This document shows positions 33,285 to 43,890 of a stretch of 64,000 nt of DNA, one piece after another. The notes beneath the pieces were generated by a model that searched no databases, was not told the origin of the DNA, and was given only the letters and a program-made list of their open reading frames with translations. The DNA comes from an uncultured Faecalibacterium sp. (lineage in GTDB: Bacteria; Bacillota; Clostridia; Oscillospirales; Ruminococcaceae), in the NCBI GenBank assembly GCA_900540455.1, contig UQGD01000006.1:17768-81767 (forward strand). The letters are read 5' to 3'. Within the stretch, counting starts at the first letter, position 1; every line of letters begins with the position of its first letter. The translations under genes were made by a program, and so were the position numbers.

Positions 33285-34379
33285 TTACTTTGCAGCCTTT
33301 GCTGCCTCGATCTGCTTGACCAGCTCCGGCACGACCTTGAACAGGTCGCCCACGATGCCGTAGTCAGCCACACCGAAGATAGGAGCGGATTCGTTCTTAT
33401 TGACTGCGATGATGCACTCCGAATCCTGCATACCAGCAGCGTGCTGGATCGCACCAGAGATGCCCAGGGCCACATAGATCTTGGGATGGACCGTCTTGCC
33501 GGTCTGACCCACCTGGTGGTCAGCGCCCAGCCAGCCAGCGTCGGTAACGGCACGGGATGCACCCACAACGCCGCCGCCCAGCGCAGCAGCCAGCTTCTCT
33601 GCCAGCTCGATGCCCTTGTTTACGTCCTTGCTGATGCCGCGGCCCACTGCGACCACCACATCTGCGCCGATCAGGTCTACCAGCTTGTTGGCAGCCTTCT
33701 CCACACTGAGCACCTGGGTCTGGATATCCTCAGCGGTCAGGCTGAAAGCAGGCTTAACGATACGGCAGGCCTCGGCCTTAGCTGCATCGTAGGGAGCCTT
33801 CTTCATGACGCCAGGACGCACCGTAGACATCTGGGGACGGAAACGGGGGCAGATGATGGTAGCCATCAGGTGGCCGCCGAAAGCCGGACGGGTCATCTTC
33901 AGGTTGCGATCCTCGTAGTCGAAGGTCTGCTTGGACAGGTCGATGGTAGAGCTTTCCTTCAGGAACTCCACATACTTGCCGGTATCCACATCCAGGTGGG
34001 TAGCATCGGCGGTCAGTCCGGTGTGCAGACGGGCAGCGCAGCGGGGGCCCAAGTCACGGCCGATATTGGTAGCGCCGATCAGCAGGACCTCAGGCTTATA
34101 TTCGTTGACCATGTCGCACAGGACCTTGGTATAAGCGTCGGTGGTGTAATCCTTCAGCAGGGGGCTGTCGCACACCAGGACCTGGTCAGCGCCATAGCCG
34201 CCCAGTTCCTTGGCAATGGACTCCACATTATCGCCCAGCAGCAGGCCGGTGACCTCGCAGTGCAGCTCGTCTGCCAGCTTGCGGGCCTCGCTGACCAGCT
34301 CAAAATCAGTGGGCATCAGTTTGCCCTGGCGCTGCTCACAAAAGACCCAGACGCCCTTGTATTCGTTAAAATCAGCCAT
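33285..34379 (-). CDS. etfA: electron transfer flavoprotein alpha subunit
   Basis: This 364-residue protein pairs with EtfB to carry electrons to and from butyryl-CoA dehydrogenase; in Clostridia the complex bifurcates NADH electrons to crotonyl-CoA and ferredoxin. The N-terminal domain has GVWVFCEQRQGKLMPTDFELV, and the C-terminal FAD domain has VGASRAVTDAGWLGADHQVGQTGK followed by YVALGISGAIQHAAGM. It is the last gene of the butyrate operon, 21 bases after etfB. Confidence 0.96.
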   Translation of the reverse strand: MADFNEYKGVWVFCEQRQGKLMPTDFELVSEARKLADELHCEVTGLLLGDNVESIAKELGGYGADQVLVCDSPLLKDYTTDAYTKVLCDMVNEYKPEVLLIGATNIGRDLGPRCAARLHTGLTADATHLDVDTGKYVEFLKESSTIDLSKQTFDYEDRNLKMTRPAFGGHLMATIICPRFRPQMSTVRPGVMKKAPYDAAKAEACRIVKPAFSLTAEDIQTQVLSVEKAANKLVDLIGADVVVAVGRGISKDVNKGIELAEKLAAALGGGVVGASRAVTDAGWLGADHQVGQTGKTVHPKIYVALGISGAIQHAAGMQDSECIIAVNKNESAPIFGVADYGIVGDLFKVVPELVKQIEAAKAAK

Positions 34380-34400
34380 TGTAATCCTATGCTCCTTTCA

Positions 34401-35195
34401 TCAGATCAGGTGCTTGTTGGCCAGGATGCCAGCCAGCTGCGCAGCGACGTCGTCGCCAGCCAGCATGGTGCCTGCGCCCTTCTGCGGAGGAGTGAAGGAC
34501 TTGAACACGTTCGTCGGAGAGCCCTTCAGACCGATGGTATCCACCTCGATCAGCGGGTCGTCCTTGAGGGCGTTGTAGTCAAAGACCTCCATGGGCTTGT
34601 CGTAGCAGGTAAAGATGCCATTGACGCTCATGTAGCGGGGCTCGTTCAGCTCCTTGATGCAGGTCACCAGGCAGGGAGTCTGGACCTTGATCATCATATA
34701 GCCGTCCTCCAGCATCCGCTTGACGGTGAGGGAGTTGCCCTCCTTCTGGATATCGGCTGCATAGGTCACCTGAGGCAGGTGCAGCTTCTCAGCGATCTGG
34801 GGGCCTACCTGAGCAGTGTCGCCATCGATCGCCTGACGGCCGCAGAACACAACGTCCTCGGGGCCAACGCCGATCTTGTTGACGGCAGCAGCCAGGATCT
34901 GGCTGGTAGCAAAGGTATCGGAGCCGCCGAACTCACGGCCGGACACCAGCACTGCACGGTCTGCGCCGCGGGCCAGCAGCTCACGCAGCATCCCCTCGGC
35001 CGGCGGGGGGCCCATGGTGACCACCACGACCTCACAGCCGGTGGCATCCTTCAGCTTCAGCGCAGCTTCCAGAGCGTTCAGGTCATCGGGGTTGGTGATG
35101 GTCGCCATCGAAGCGCGATCCAGGGTCCCGTCGGGTTTGACGGCCACCTTGCCGGAGGTATCGGGGACCTGCTTAACACAAACAATTGCTTTCAT
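34401..35195 (-). CDS. etfB: electron transfer flavoprotein beta subunit
   Basis: This 264-residue EtfB begins KAIVCVKQVPDTSGKVAV and has the LNALEAALKLKD and VVFCGRQAIDGDTAQVGPQIAEKL segments of the family. In bifurcating Clostridial complexes this subunit binds the bifurcating FAD; whether it bifurcates here is inferred from gene context. It lies 16 bases after bcd and 21 before etfA in the same operon. Confidence 0.96.
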   Translation of the reverse strand: MKAIVCVKQVPDTSGKVAVKPDGTLDRASMATITNPDDLNALEAALKLKDATGCEVVVVTMGPPPAEGMLRELLARGADRAVLVSGREFGGSDTFATSQILAAAVNKIGVGPEDVVFCGRQAIDGDTAQVGPQIAEKLHLPQVTYAADIQKEGNSLTVKRMLEDGYMMIKVQTPCLVTCIKELNEPRYMSVNGIFTCYDKPMEVFDYNALKDDPLIEVDTIGLKGSPTNVFKSFTPPQKGAGTMLAGDDVAAQLAGILANKHLI

Positions 35196-35211
35196 TGTAA
35201 ACTCTGCCTCC

Positions 35212-36381
<1,170 letters not shown>

Positions 36382-36490
36382 CGCTATATCCTCCTAAAGG
36401 GTCCTTTTCAGATTGCCGCACCCCACTGGATGCGGTGCAAACAAATTCCTCCCGGCAGCACCTGCCGCCGGGAGAAATGGGTATGCCAGC

Positions 36491-37363
36491 TTACAGCTCG
36501 TCTACCGGGGTCTTGGTGCGGTCTGCGTTGTAAACGTAGAAGCCCTTGCCGGTCTTGCAGCCCAGGTTGCCGCCGCGCACCATCTTGCGCAGCAGCGGGC
36601 AGGCACGGTACTTGCTGTCGCCAGTCTCGTTATACAACACATCCATGATGGCCAGGCAGATGTCCAGGCCGATGAAGTCGCCCAGCTCCAGGGGTCCCAT
36701 GGGGTGGTTTGCACCCAGCTTCATGGCGGCGTCGATGCCAGCAATATTGGAAACGCCCTCCATCTTGATAAAGGCAGCCTCGTTGATCATGGGGATCAGG
36801 ATGCGGTTGACCACAAAGCCAGCAGCCTCGTTGACCTGGACCGGCTGCTTGCCGATCTCCACAGAGATCTTCTTGATGGTCTCCACGGTCTCAGCGGGGG
36901 TGTTGCAGCCTGCGATGACCTCGATCAGCTTCATGCGGTCAGCGGGGTTGAAGAAGTGCATACCCACCAGCGGGCGGCTCAGGCCCTTGCCGATCTCGGT
37001 AATGGACAGAGAGGAGGTGTTGGAAGCAAAGATGCACTCCGGCTTGCACAGCTTATCCAGCTCTGCAAAGGTGGTCTGCTTGACCTTCATATCCTCAAAG
37101 GCAGCCTCCACGATCAGATCGCAGTCTGCGCACAGGTCTTCCTTCAGGCCCGGGGTGATAGCGCCCACGATGGCATCTGCCTTCTCCTGGGTCATCTTGC
37201 CCTTAGCCACCAGCTTGTCGTAGCCAGCCTTGATCTTAGCCAGGCCCTTCTCAGCCCACTCCTGCTTGATATCGCACAGGGCAACGGTGTTGCCCTCCAC
37301 CTGAGCAAATGCCTTTGCGATGCCCTGGCCCATGGTGCCAGCGCCGATAACACCGATCTTCAT
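36491..37363 (-). CDS. hbd: 3-hydroxybutyryl-CoA dehydrogenase
   Basis: This 290-residue enzyme reduces acetoacetyl-CoA to 3-hydroxybutyryl-CoA with NAD(P)H. The Rossmann fold opens with IGVIGAGTMGQGIAKAF (NAD-binding glycines). ASNTSSLSITEIG and MHFFNPADRMKLIEVI contain the catalytic serine/histidine region, and the C-terminal helical domain has GANHPMGPLELGDFIGLD. Length is normal (about 282-290). It lies between crt (48-base gap) and bcd. Confidence 0.97.
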   Translation of the reverse strand: MKIGVIGAGTMGQGIAKAFAQVEGNTVALCDIKQEWAEKGLAKIKAGYDKLVAKGKMTQEKADAIVGAITPGLKEDLCADCDLIVEAAFEDMKVKQTTFAELDKLCKPECIFASNTSSLSITEIGKGLSRPLVGMHFFNPADRMKLIEVIAGCNTPAETVETIKKISVEIGKQPVQVNEAAGFVVNRILIPMINEAAFIKMEGVSNIAGIDAAMKLGANHPMGPLELGDFIGLDICLAIMDVLYNETGDSKYRACPLLRKMVRGGNLGCKTGKGFYVYNADRTKTPVDEL

Positions 37364-37411
37364 AGAAAATCTCCTTTATTCTATCTCACAGTTTATAAAA
37401 AACAGTACAGC

Positions 37412-38197
37412 TTAGTTGTTGGTGAACACAGGCTTCGGCTTCGGTTTCTCACGGGAGAGGAAGCAAGTCATGCCCTCCACCTGGTCGTGGGTCTCAAAGC
37501 AGTCGCCAAACAGCTTTTCCTCCACCTCGACCGCCTTTTCGATGGGCAGGGAGATGCCGTCGTTCATGGCCTTCTTGCAGTTGCGCACAGCGATGGGTGC
37601 GTTCTTGGCGATCTTAGAAGCCAGCTTCAGCACATTGTCCATCAGCTCCGCCTGCGGATACACAGCATTTACCAGGCCGATGCGCAGTGCCTCGTCTGCC
37701 TTGATGTTCAGGGCAGAGTAGACCAGCTGCTTTGCCATACCCATGCCCACCAGACGAGCCAGACGCTGGGTGCCGCCAAAGCCCGGGGTGATGCCCAGAC
37801 CCACTTCCGGCTGGCCAAACACAGCATTGTCAGAGCAGATGCGGATATCGCAGCTCATAGCCAGCTCGTTGCCGCCGCCCAGAGCAAAACCGTTGACCGC
37901 AGCGATCACCGGGATGGGGAAGCTCTCGATCATCAGGAACACATCGTTGCCCAGCTTGCCGAACTCCTCGCCCTGTGCCTTGGTCATCGTGCTCATGGAG
38001 CCGATGTCTGCACCAGCCACAAAGCTCTTATCCCCCTCACCCGTGAGGACGATGCAGCGGATGTTCTGCTGATCCACCGCCTCAAAAGCGGCCTTCAGAT
38101 CTGCCAGGACCTCCGGGTTCAGTGCGTTCAGTGCCTTCGGGCGGTCGATGGTGATGATCTCCACAGCGCCCTGCACTTCGGTTTTTACAAAAGCCAT
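37412..38197 (-). CDS. crt: 3-hydroxybutyryl-CoA dehydratase (crotonase)
   Basis: This 261-residue enoyl-CoA hydratase dehydrates 3-hydroxybutyryl-CoA to crotonyl-CoA. It shows the crotonase oxyanion segments SFVAGADIGSM and FALGGGNELAMSCD, then QPEVGLGITPGFGGTQRL with the second catalytic glutamate. Length is typical. It follows thl by 94 bases and precedes hbd. Confidence 0.96.
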   Translation of the reverse strand: MAFVKTEVQGAVEIITIDRPKALNALNPEVLADLKAAFEAVDQQNIRCIVLTGEGDKSFVAGADIGSMSTMTKAQGEEFGKLGNDVFLMIESFPIPVIAAVNGFALGGGNELAMSCDIRICSDNAVFGQPEVGLGITPGFGGTQRLARLVGMGMAKQLVYSALNIKADEALRIGLVNAVYPQAELMDNVLKLASKIAKNAPIAVRNCKKAMNDGISLPIEKAVEVEEKLFGDCFETHDQVEGMTCFLSREKPKPKPVFTNN

Positions 38198-38291
38198 TGT
38201 AAAAAACCATCCTTTCTATCTAAGAAGGCTCCGGGCAGCGGCGACCCGCCGCCCGGAACGATCGTTCAGTCTGCTTTATAAAGAGGAATGT

Positions 38292-39509
38292 TTAGTCCAT
38301 CTCAACGATGGTAGCGCAGCCCATGCCGCCGCCGATGCACAGGGTAGCCAGGCCCTTCTTTGCACCGCGGTGCTTCATAGCATACAGCAGGGTGACCAGG
38401 ATACGAGCACCGGAAGCGCCCACCGGGTGGCCCAGAGCAATGGCGCCGCCGTTGACGTTCAGCTTATCCAGGTCAAAGCCCAGGGACTCGCCCACAGCCA
38501 CGGACTGAGCAGCAAAAGCCTCGTTGGCCTCGATCAGGTCCATATCGTTGACGGTCAGACCGGTCTTGTTCATGACCTTCTTGGTAGCAGCGATGGGGCC
38601 CAGACCCATGACCTCCGGCTCCACGCCTGCCAGAGCACCTGCGACCCAGGTAGCCAGCGGGGTGACGCCCAGTTCCTTAGCCTTCTCCTCGCTCATCACG
38701 ACCAGAGCAGCTGCGCCGTCGTTGATAGCGGAGGAGTTGCCAGCGGTGACGATGCCGTCCTTAATGAAGGCGGGCTTCAGCTTTGCCAGCACCTCGGGAG
38801 AGCTCAGACGGGGGCCCTCATCGGTATCGAACACGGTGTCGCCCTTCTTGCCCTTGATGACCACGGGGACGATCTCGTCCTTGAATGCGCCGTCCTCGAT
38901 CGCCTTGGCAGCCTTGACCTGGCTGTTGTAAGCGAACTCGTCCAGCTGCTCACGGGTGATGGGGCTGTAGCCGTACTTCTGCTGGTAGGTCTCGTTGGAG
39001 CAGATGTTCTCAGCGGTGACGCCCATGTGCTTGTTGTAGCCAGTGGCATCCCACAGAGCATCGTTGACCATGGTGTCCACCAGCTCGCTCTTGCCCATGG
39101 GTGCGCCCATGCGGTAGCCGTAGCGGGCCTTCATCATAGCAAAGGGAGCCATATCCATGTTCTCGGTGCCGCCTGCGACCACGATGTCAGCATCGCCAGC
39201 CTCGATCATCTGAGCAGCCATGTTCACGCAGTTCAGACCAGAGCCGCAGACCACGTTGACGGTAACAGCGGGGGTCTCGATGGGCAGGCCAGCCTTCAGG
39301 GCAGCCTGACGAGCCACGTTCTGGCCCAGGCCGGCCTGGATGACGCAGCCCATATAAACGTGATCCACCTGCTCCGGGGTGATGCCAGCGCGCTGGATGG
39401 CCTCTTTGATGACGATGGAGCCCAGCTCAGCCGCCGGGACGTTTGCCAGGGTGCCGCCAAACTTGCCGATGGCGGTACGGCATGCGGACGCGATAACTAC
39501 TTTCTTCAT
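38292..39509 (-). CDS. thlA: acetyl-CoA acetyltransferase (thiolase)
   Basis: This 405-residue biosynthetic thiolase condenses two acetyl-CoA to acetoacetyl-CoA, the first step to butyrate. The nucleophilic cysteine is Cys88 in NVVCGSGLNCVNMAAQ. The catalytic histidine lies in NVNGGAIALGHPVGASG and the second cysteine in TLCIGGGMGCA. It is the first gene of the butyrate operon, with an AGGAGGC ribosome site before the ATG at 39509. Confidence 0.97.
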   Translation of the reverse strand: MKKVVIASACRTAIGKFGGTLANVPAAELGSIVIKEAIQRAGITPEQVDHVYMGCVIQAGLGQNVARQAALKAGLPIETPAVTVNVVCGSGLNCVNMAAQMIEAGDADIVVAGGTENMDMAPFAMMKARYGYRMGAPMGKSELVDTMVNDALWDATGYNKHMGVTAENICSNETYQQKYGYSPITREQLDEFAYNSQVKAAKAIEDGAFKDEIVPVVIKGKKGDTVFDTDEGPRLSSPEVLAKLKPAFIKDGIVTAGNSSAINDGAAALVVMSEEKAKELGVTPLATWVAGALAGVEPEVMGLGPIAATKKVMNKTGLTVNDMDLIEANEAFAAQSVAVGESLGFDLDKLNVNGGAIALGHPVGASGARILVTLLYAMKHRGAKKGLATLCIGGGMGCATIVEMD

Positions 39510-39548
39510 AAGGATAGCCTCCTGACTAATATATGTGGGTTGCGTTCA

Positions 39549-39585
39549 GATCACATTTTTATCAAAACGCCGGAAAGGCGTTTTC
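39549..39585 (-). terminator. short hairpin between coaD and thlA
   Basis: On the minus strand AAAACGCC pairs with GGCGTTTT over a short loop and is followed by TGATAAAAATG. It may weakly end the coaD transcript before thlA. Confidence 0.5.
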
Positions 39586-40092
39586 TCATAGATCGGGGTC
39601 TGTCTGCTGCTGGAGCTGTGCAAATTTCTCGTGCACAGCCTTTTCCACATTGGGGGTGACGAACTTGGAGATATCGCTGCCGTAGCGGGCAGCCTCCTTG
39701 ACCACCGTGGAGGACAGATAACTCCACTTGATGCTGGTGGCCAGAAACATCGTCTCGATACCGGGCATCAGTGCGTGATTGGTCTGCGCAAGCTGGATCT
39801 CGTTTTCAAAATCCGTCACAGCCCGCAGGCCCCGCACCATCACGGAAGCACGGCGTTTTTTGGCAAAATCCACGGTCAGCCCATCAAAGCTTTCCACCGT
39901 AACATTGGGCAGCCCCTGGCAGCACTCCCGCAGCATCTCCACCCGCTCCTCTACGGTAAACAGCGGATGCTTTGAGCTGTTGATCAGCACAGCCACGATC
40001 AGCTTTTCGTGGATCTTGGCGGCCCGCTTGATGATATCCAGGTGACCTTTGGTCACCGGGTCAAAGGAGCCGGGGTAAATTGCAATCGGCAT
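39586..40092 (-). CDS. coaD: phosphopantetheine adenylyltransferase
   Basis: This 168-residue enzyme transfers AMP from ATP to 4'-phosphopantetheine in coenzyme A synthesis. It has the nucleotidyltransferase N-terminus AIYPGSFDPVTKGHLDII (TxGH motif), VRGLRAVTDFENEIQLAQTN and the ISS-like TSIKWSYLSSTVVKE segment. Length is standard. Placed just before the butyrate operon on the same strand, it supplies the cofactor that pathway uses; this may be chance. Confidence 0.97.
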   Translation of the reverse strand: MPIAIYPGSFDPVTKGHLDIIKRAAKIHEKLIVAVLINSSKHPLFTVEERVEMLRECCQGLPNVTVESFDGLTVDFAKKRRASVMVRGLRAVTDFENEIQLAQTNHALMPGIETMFLATSIKWSYLSSTVVKEAARYGSDISKFVTPNVEKAVHEKFAQLQQQTDPDL

Positions 40093-40560
40093 TCTAAAAT
40101 CTCCCTTTCACACCGGGGGTTCGGTAGGGCCGGGCCGCAGGGTCTCGCGCTATCGTTAATTTTTAGACAATCCCTTGTGGGGATGTGCCCTGTTCCCTGC
40201 AACACTATAAGTAAACCACATCGTCAAAATTTTATCAAGTCCTTTTCTTGAAATTCTTCTCTTGTATGTGCCAAACAATCCCAACGAATTTCTGCTGTTT
40301 TTGTCCATTCTGCTAATCACGGAGTTTTTACAGTTCAAAGCCTTGATTCTATACATTGTTAATGTTATAACTAAGTTAATGTCGGCCCATCCGGCAGTCC
40401 CGGGTCTTTTTTGTATGGACATAGCTTACCATAAAGATGTGTGTAAGGTATGTTGGCCTTGCAAAGCTTATGCAAAGGTCCAGCAAAGATTTGCCTGGCT
40501 TTGGCAGAAAACCGAGAGTTTACAATTCTTCTATATTATTATTGGAGAGGATGGTTTATA
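40093..40560. other. AT-rich divergent intergenic region before the CoA-transferase gene
   Basis: About 470 bases between coaD (minus) and the CoA-transferase gene (plus). No ORF with a ribosome site was found. It contains the candidate promoter at 40327-40355 and would give a leader of about 200 bases. Confidence 0.55.
40327..40355 (+). promoter_or_regulatory. candidate promoter of the CoA-transferase gene
   Basis: TTTACA (40327-40332) and TATACA (40350-40355) are 17 bases apart, about 200 bases before the start codon. Confidence 0.45.
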
Positions 40561-41907
40561 ATGGACTTCAAGGCACTGTATGCAGACAAGCAGATGACCG
40601 CAGCCCAAGCTGCCGCCCTGGTGCAGAGCGGCGATTGGGTGGACTACGGCTGGACCGCCAACACCCCTGTGGCGGTGGATGCAGCCCTGGCCCAGCGCCT
40701 GCCCCAGCTGGAAGGGGTCAATTTCCATGGCGGCATCCTGATGTGGGTGCCCGAGATCTTCCAGATCCCGGACCCTGCTGCCCATATGACCTGGAACAGC
40801 TGGCACATGAGCGGCATTGAGCGCAAAGCCATTGCACAGGGGTTTGCGTTCTACTGCCCCATCCGCTACTCGGAGCTGCCCCGTTATTACCGGGAAAGCC
40901 CGGACCCCGTAGATGTGGCGGTGTTCCAGGTAGCCCCCATGGACGCCCACGGTTACTTCAACTTTGGACCCAGCGCCTCTCATCTGGGGGCCGTGTGTGA
41001 AAAGGCCCGCAAGATCATTGTGGAGGTCAACACCAACATGCCCCGCTGCCTGGGCGGCAGCGAAAACAGCGTCCACATCTCGCAGGTAACGGGTATCGTG
41101 GAGGGCGATAACCCCCCCATCGGCCAGATGGCCGCTCCCGGTGCCGCAACAGAGGTGGATCTGAAGGTGGCAAACCTTGTGGTGCCCCAGATCCCGGACG
41201 GCGCCTGCCTGCAGCTGGGCATCGGTGGGATGCCCAACGCCATTGGCGGGCTGATCGCTCAGAGCGACCTGAAAGACCTGGGTGTACACACAGAGATGTA
41301 TGTGGATGCCTTTGTGGACATTGCCCGTGCAGGCAAGATCAACGGCAGCCGCAAACAGCTGGACAAGGGCCGCCAGGTGTACGCCTTTGGCGCCGGCACC
41401 CAAAAACTGTACGATTACCTGAACGACAACCCGGAGTGCATGTCTGCTTCGGTGGAGTACACCAACGACATCCGCACCATTGCTGCGCTGGATAATTTCA
41501 TCTCCATCAACAATGCGGTGGACGTGGATCTGTTTGGACAGGTAAATGCAGAGAGCGCTGGTGTCAAGCACATCTCGGGCGCAGGCGGACAGCTGGACTT
41601 TGTGCTGGGCGCCTATCTGTCCCACGGGGGCAAAAGCTTCATCTGCCTGTCCTCCACTTTCATGAACAAAAAGACCGGCAAACTGGAGAGCCGTATCCGT
41701 CCCACCCTGGTGAACGGCAGCATTGTGACCGATACCCGCGCCAATGTTCACTATCTTTGCACCGAATATGGCTGCGTCAACCTGAAGGGTCTGTCCACCT
41801 GGCAGAAGGCCGAGGCCCTGATCAGCGTTGCTCACCCGGATTTCCGGGAGGAGCTGATCGCTCAGGCAGAGCAGCTGCACATCTGGCGCAGAAGCAACAA
41901 ACGTTAA
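40561..41907 (+). CDS. but: butyryl-CoA:acetate CoA-transferase
   Basis: This 448-residue enzyme moves CoA from butyryl-CoA to acetate, giving butyrate and acetyl-CoA, the last step in Faecalibacterium and Roseburia. Family stretches are VDYGWTANTPVAVDAAL, GYFNFGPSASH, QLGIGGMPNAIGG and HISGAGGQLDFVLGAYLS, and the length equals that of known But proteins. Related 4-hydroxybutyrate CoA-transferases are shorter and differ in the N-terminal part. The ATG at 40561 lies after GGAGAGG. It reads divergently from coaD and the butyrate operon. Confidence 0.93.
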   Translation: MDFKALYADKQMTAAQAAALVQSGDWVDYGWTANTPVAVDAALAQRLPQLEGVNFHGGILMWVPEIFQIPDPAAHMTWNSWHMSGIERKAIAQGFAFYCPIRYSELPRYYRESPDPVDVAVFQVAPMDAHGYFNFGPSASHLGAVCEKARKIIVEVNTNMPRCLGGSENSVHISQVTGIVEGDNPPIGQMAAPGAATEVDLKVANLVVPQIPDGACLQLGIGGMPNAIGGLIAQSDLKDLGVHTEMYVDAFVDIARAGKINGSRKQLDKGRQVYAFGAGTQKLYDYLNDNPECMSASVEYTNDIRTIAALDNFISINNAVDVDLFGQVNAESAGVKHISGAGGQLDFVLGAYLSHGGKSFICLSSTFMNKKTGKLESRIRPTLVNGSIVTDTRANVHYLCTEYGCVNLKGLSTWQKAEALISVAHPDFREELIAQAEQLHIWRRSNKR

Positions 41908-41949
41908 AAGCACCCGCCGACGCGCCAGGCTGGCGGGCACGGAGGAGCC

Positions 41950-43221
41950 ATGATCGACAAAAAGCCACACATCAAACCCTATCTGTATGGGATGCTGGCT
42001 GGGTTTGGAGCCATCAGCCTGAGCATTGCCTTCTTCTTCCTGATCTACCGTTTCCAAGGTTTTGGGGACGCGATCTCGGTGCTGACCGGCATCCTGATGC
42101 CGTTCATCTACGGCGCAGTGATCGCCTACCTGCTCAAGCCGGTGTGCAACACCGTTGAAAATTTCCTGCGGCGCAGCTTCCCAGAGAAAGCCCACAAAGC
42201 GGTGGAACCGGTCGCGATTTTGCTGACCATGCTGTTTGGGGTGCTGCTCGTCTATGCACTGCTGATGATGATCATCCCGCAGCTGATCACCAGCGTCACC
42301 ACTCTGTACTATACCGCCCAGCGCAACATCAACCGGTTTGTGGCCTGGATCTCCACCCAGGAGTTTTTTGAGGAGAACCACGATCTTTTACTGATGATCG
42401 AATCCGCTTACGACAGCATCTCCCTGAACCTGGACACCTGGATCAAGACCACCCTGGTCCCCTCGATGCAGAACATCGTCTCCGGCGTGGGCAGCGGCGT
42501 GATCAGCGTGGTGAACACCTTGAAAAACCTGCTGATCGGCATCATCGTGGCGGTCTATCTGCTGGCCAGCCGCAAGCGGTTTGCACAGCAGGCCAAGATG
42601 ATCCTGTACAGTGCAGTCCCCAACCCTTGGGCACAGCGCATCCTGGATGAGGTAAAATACGCAGACCGGATGTTCGGCGGTTTTATCAACGGCAAGATCC
42701 TGGACTCGGCCATTATTGGCGTGCTTTGCTATATCGTCTGCCTGATCGTCCGGTTCCCCAGCGCTCTGCTGGTGTCGGTGATCATCGGTGTCACCAACGT
42801 GATTCCCTTCTTCGGGCCTTTTATCGGCGCCATTCCTGCCACGCTGCTGATCCTGATCCAGGACCCCATCAAAGCCATCTGGTTCGTTTTGTTCGTCTTT
42901 ATCCTCCAGCAGCTGGACGGCAATGTGATCGGACCCAAGATCCTGGGCAACTCCACCGGACTCTCCAGCTTCTGGGTGCTGTTTGCCATTCTGCTGTTTG
43001 GCGGCCTGTGGGGTTTTGTGGGCATGATCGTAGGCGTGCCGCTGTTTGCCGTGATCTACGATGTAGTAAAAAAGCTGGTGTTGTTTGGCCTGCGCCGCAA
43101 CGGACAGACGCAGATGTACGACGCCTACCACGACGCCTTTGGAGAATCCTGCGAGGGAACGCCCCCTTGTCCCCCAGACAGTCCTGCAGCACCTGAAGTG
43201 CAGCCGGAACAGGCGGAATAA
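41950..43221 (+). CDS. AI-2E family transporter
   Basis: This 423-residue integral membrane protein belongs to the AI-2E (PF01594) permease family. It has about seven hydrophobic segments, the N-terminal MPFIYGAVIAYLLKP pair of helices and the C-terminal signature FFGPFIGAIPATLL followed by QQLDGNVIGPKILG. Functions in the family range from export of signals to ion transport, so the substrate is not assigned. ATG at 41950 follows a GGAGG site, 42 bases after but, so read-through from but is possible. It ends in a perfect hairpin terminator. Confidence 0.9.
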   Translation: MIDKKPHIKPYLYGMLAGFGAISLSIAFFFLIYRFQGFGDAISVLTGILMPFIYGAVIAYLLKPVCNTVENFLRRSFPEKAHKAVEPVAILLTMLFGVLLVYALLMMIIPQLITSVTTLYYTAQRNINRFVAWISTQEFFEENHDLLLMIESAYDSISLNLDTWIKTTLVPSMQNIVSGVGSGVISVVNTLKNLLIGIIVAVYLLASRKRFAQQAKMILYSAVPNPWAQRILDEVKYADRMFGGFINGKILDSAIIGVLCYIVCLIVRFPSALLVSVIIGVTNVIPFFGPFIGAIPATLLILIQDPIKAIWFVLFVFILQQLDGNVIGPKILGNSTGLSSFWVLFAILLFGGLWGFVGMIVGVPLFAVIYDVVKKLVLFGLRRNGQTQMYDAYHDAFGESCEGTPPCPPDSPAAPEVQPEQAE

Positions 43222-43243
43222 GCGCCTCTCCCACACACATTTC

Positions 43244-43278
43244 GTTGGCCTATGCATTGCGCATAGGCCAACTTTTTT
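43244..43278 (+). terminator. terminator of the permease gene
   Basis: GTTGGCCTATGC and GCATAGGCCAAC pair perfectly and a T6 run follows. Confidence 0.9.
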
Positions 43279-43287
43279 ATGCCCAAA

Positions 43288-43318
43288 CAAAAAGGACGCG
43301 ATGCTTTGCATCGCGTCC
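43288..43318 (-). terminator. terminator of the secreted-protein gene
   Basis: GGACGCGATGC and GCATCGCGTCC pair around TTT. On the minus strand TTTTTG follows. Confidence 0.88.
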
Positions 43319-43338
43319 AAAAATCCGCTCCCGGCTGG

Positions 43339-43890
43339 TCAGCTGTTTTGAGCCACCATGTGGATCAGAGCAGCGCCCTTTTCCATGGGAACCCGGTAAG
43401 ACGTATAGTAACGGCCGGCATCTGCGGCCAGCTTCGTCTCCGTGCCGTCCTCTGCCACCAGATACAGGTCGTAGCCCTGCACCGCCTCGTTGGCAATGCG
43501 GACCCGCGGGTCGATCTCATCCATTGCGCCCTGCCCGCTGAGGCAGGTGACCGTCATCATCTTTTCCCCATTGTCCAGGGTCCCCGTATAAACGTAGAGC
43601 TGTCCGTAGGCCGAAAAGCTGTCCGTGATCTCCGTCATCACTGCCTTATCGTTCACCTTGCCGCACTCTGCGCAGAAATCGTAGCTCTTGACCGTGCCAT
43701 CCGGTGCTGTATAGTTTGCCGTTACCACCGCATTATCGCAATGGCCGCCATCGTACAGGCCGCAGGTGCTGGCCTTATAGCCGGTGATCCGGTAGGGAGA
43801 TGCCTCCGCTGCAAAGCTGGCCAGTGCGCCGCCGGTCATCACACACGCCGACAGAGTAACCATTGCAACCGCTTTCATGATCTTTTTCAT
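43339..43890 (-). CDS. secreted protein of unknown function
   Basis: This 183-residue protein begins with a Sec signal peptide (MKKIMKAVAMVTLSACVMTGGALASFAAEA, cleavage likely after FAA). The mature part has four cysteines in a pattern STCGLYDGGHCDN ... DFCAECGK and no recognised enzyme motif; the CxxC could bind metal or form a disulfide. ATG at 43890 follows AAGAAAGGCGG. It stands alone between two terminators. I do not recognise a family. Confidence 0.7.
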   Translation of the reverse strand: MKKIMKAVAMVTLSACVMTGGALASFAAEASPYRITGYKASTCGLYDGGHCDNAVVTANYTAPDGTVKSYDFCAECGKVNDKAVMTEITDSFSAYGQLYVYTGTLDNGEKMMTVTCLSGQGAMDEIDPRVRIANEAVQGYDLYLVAEDGTETKLAADAGRYYTSYRVPMEKGAALIHMVAQNS

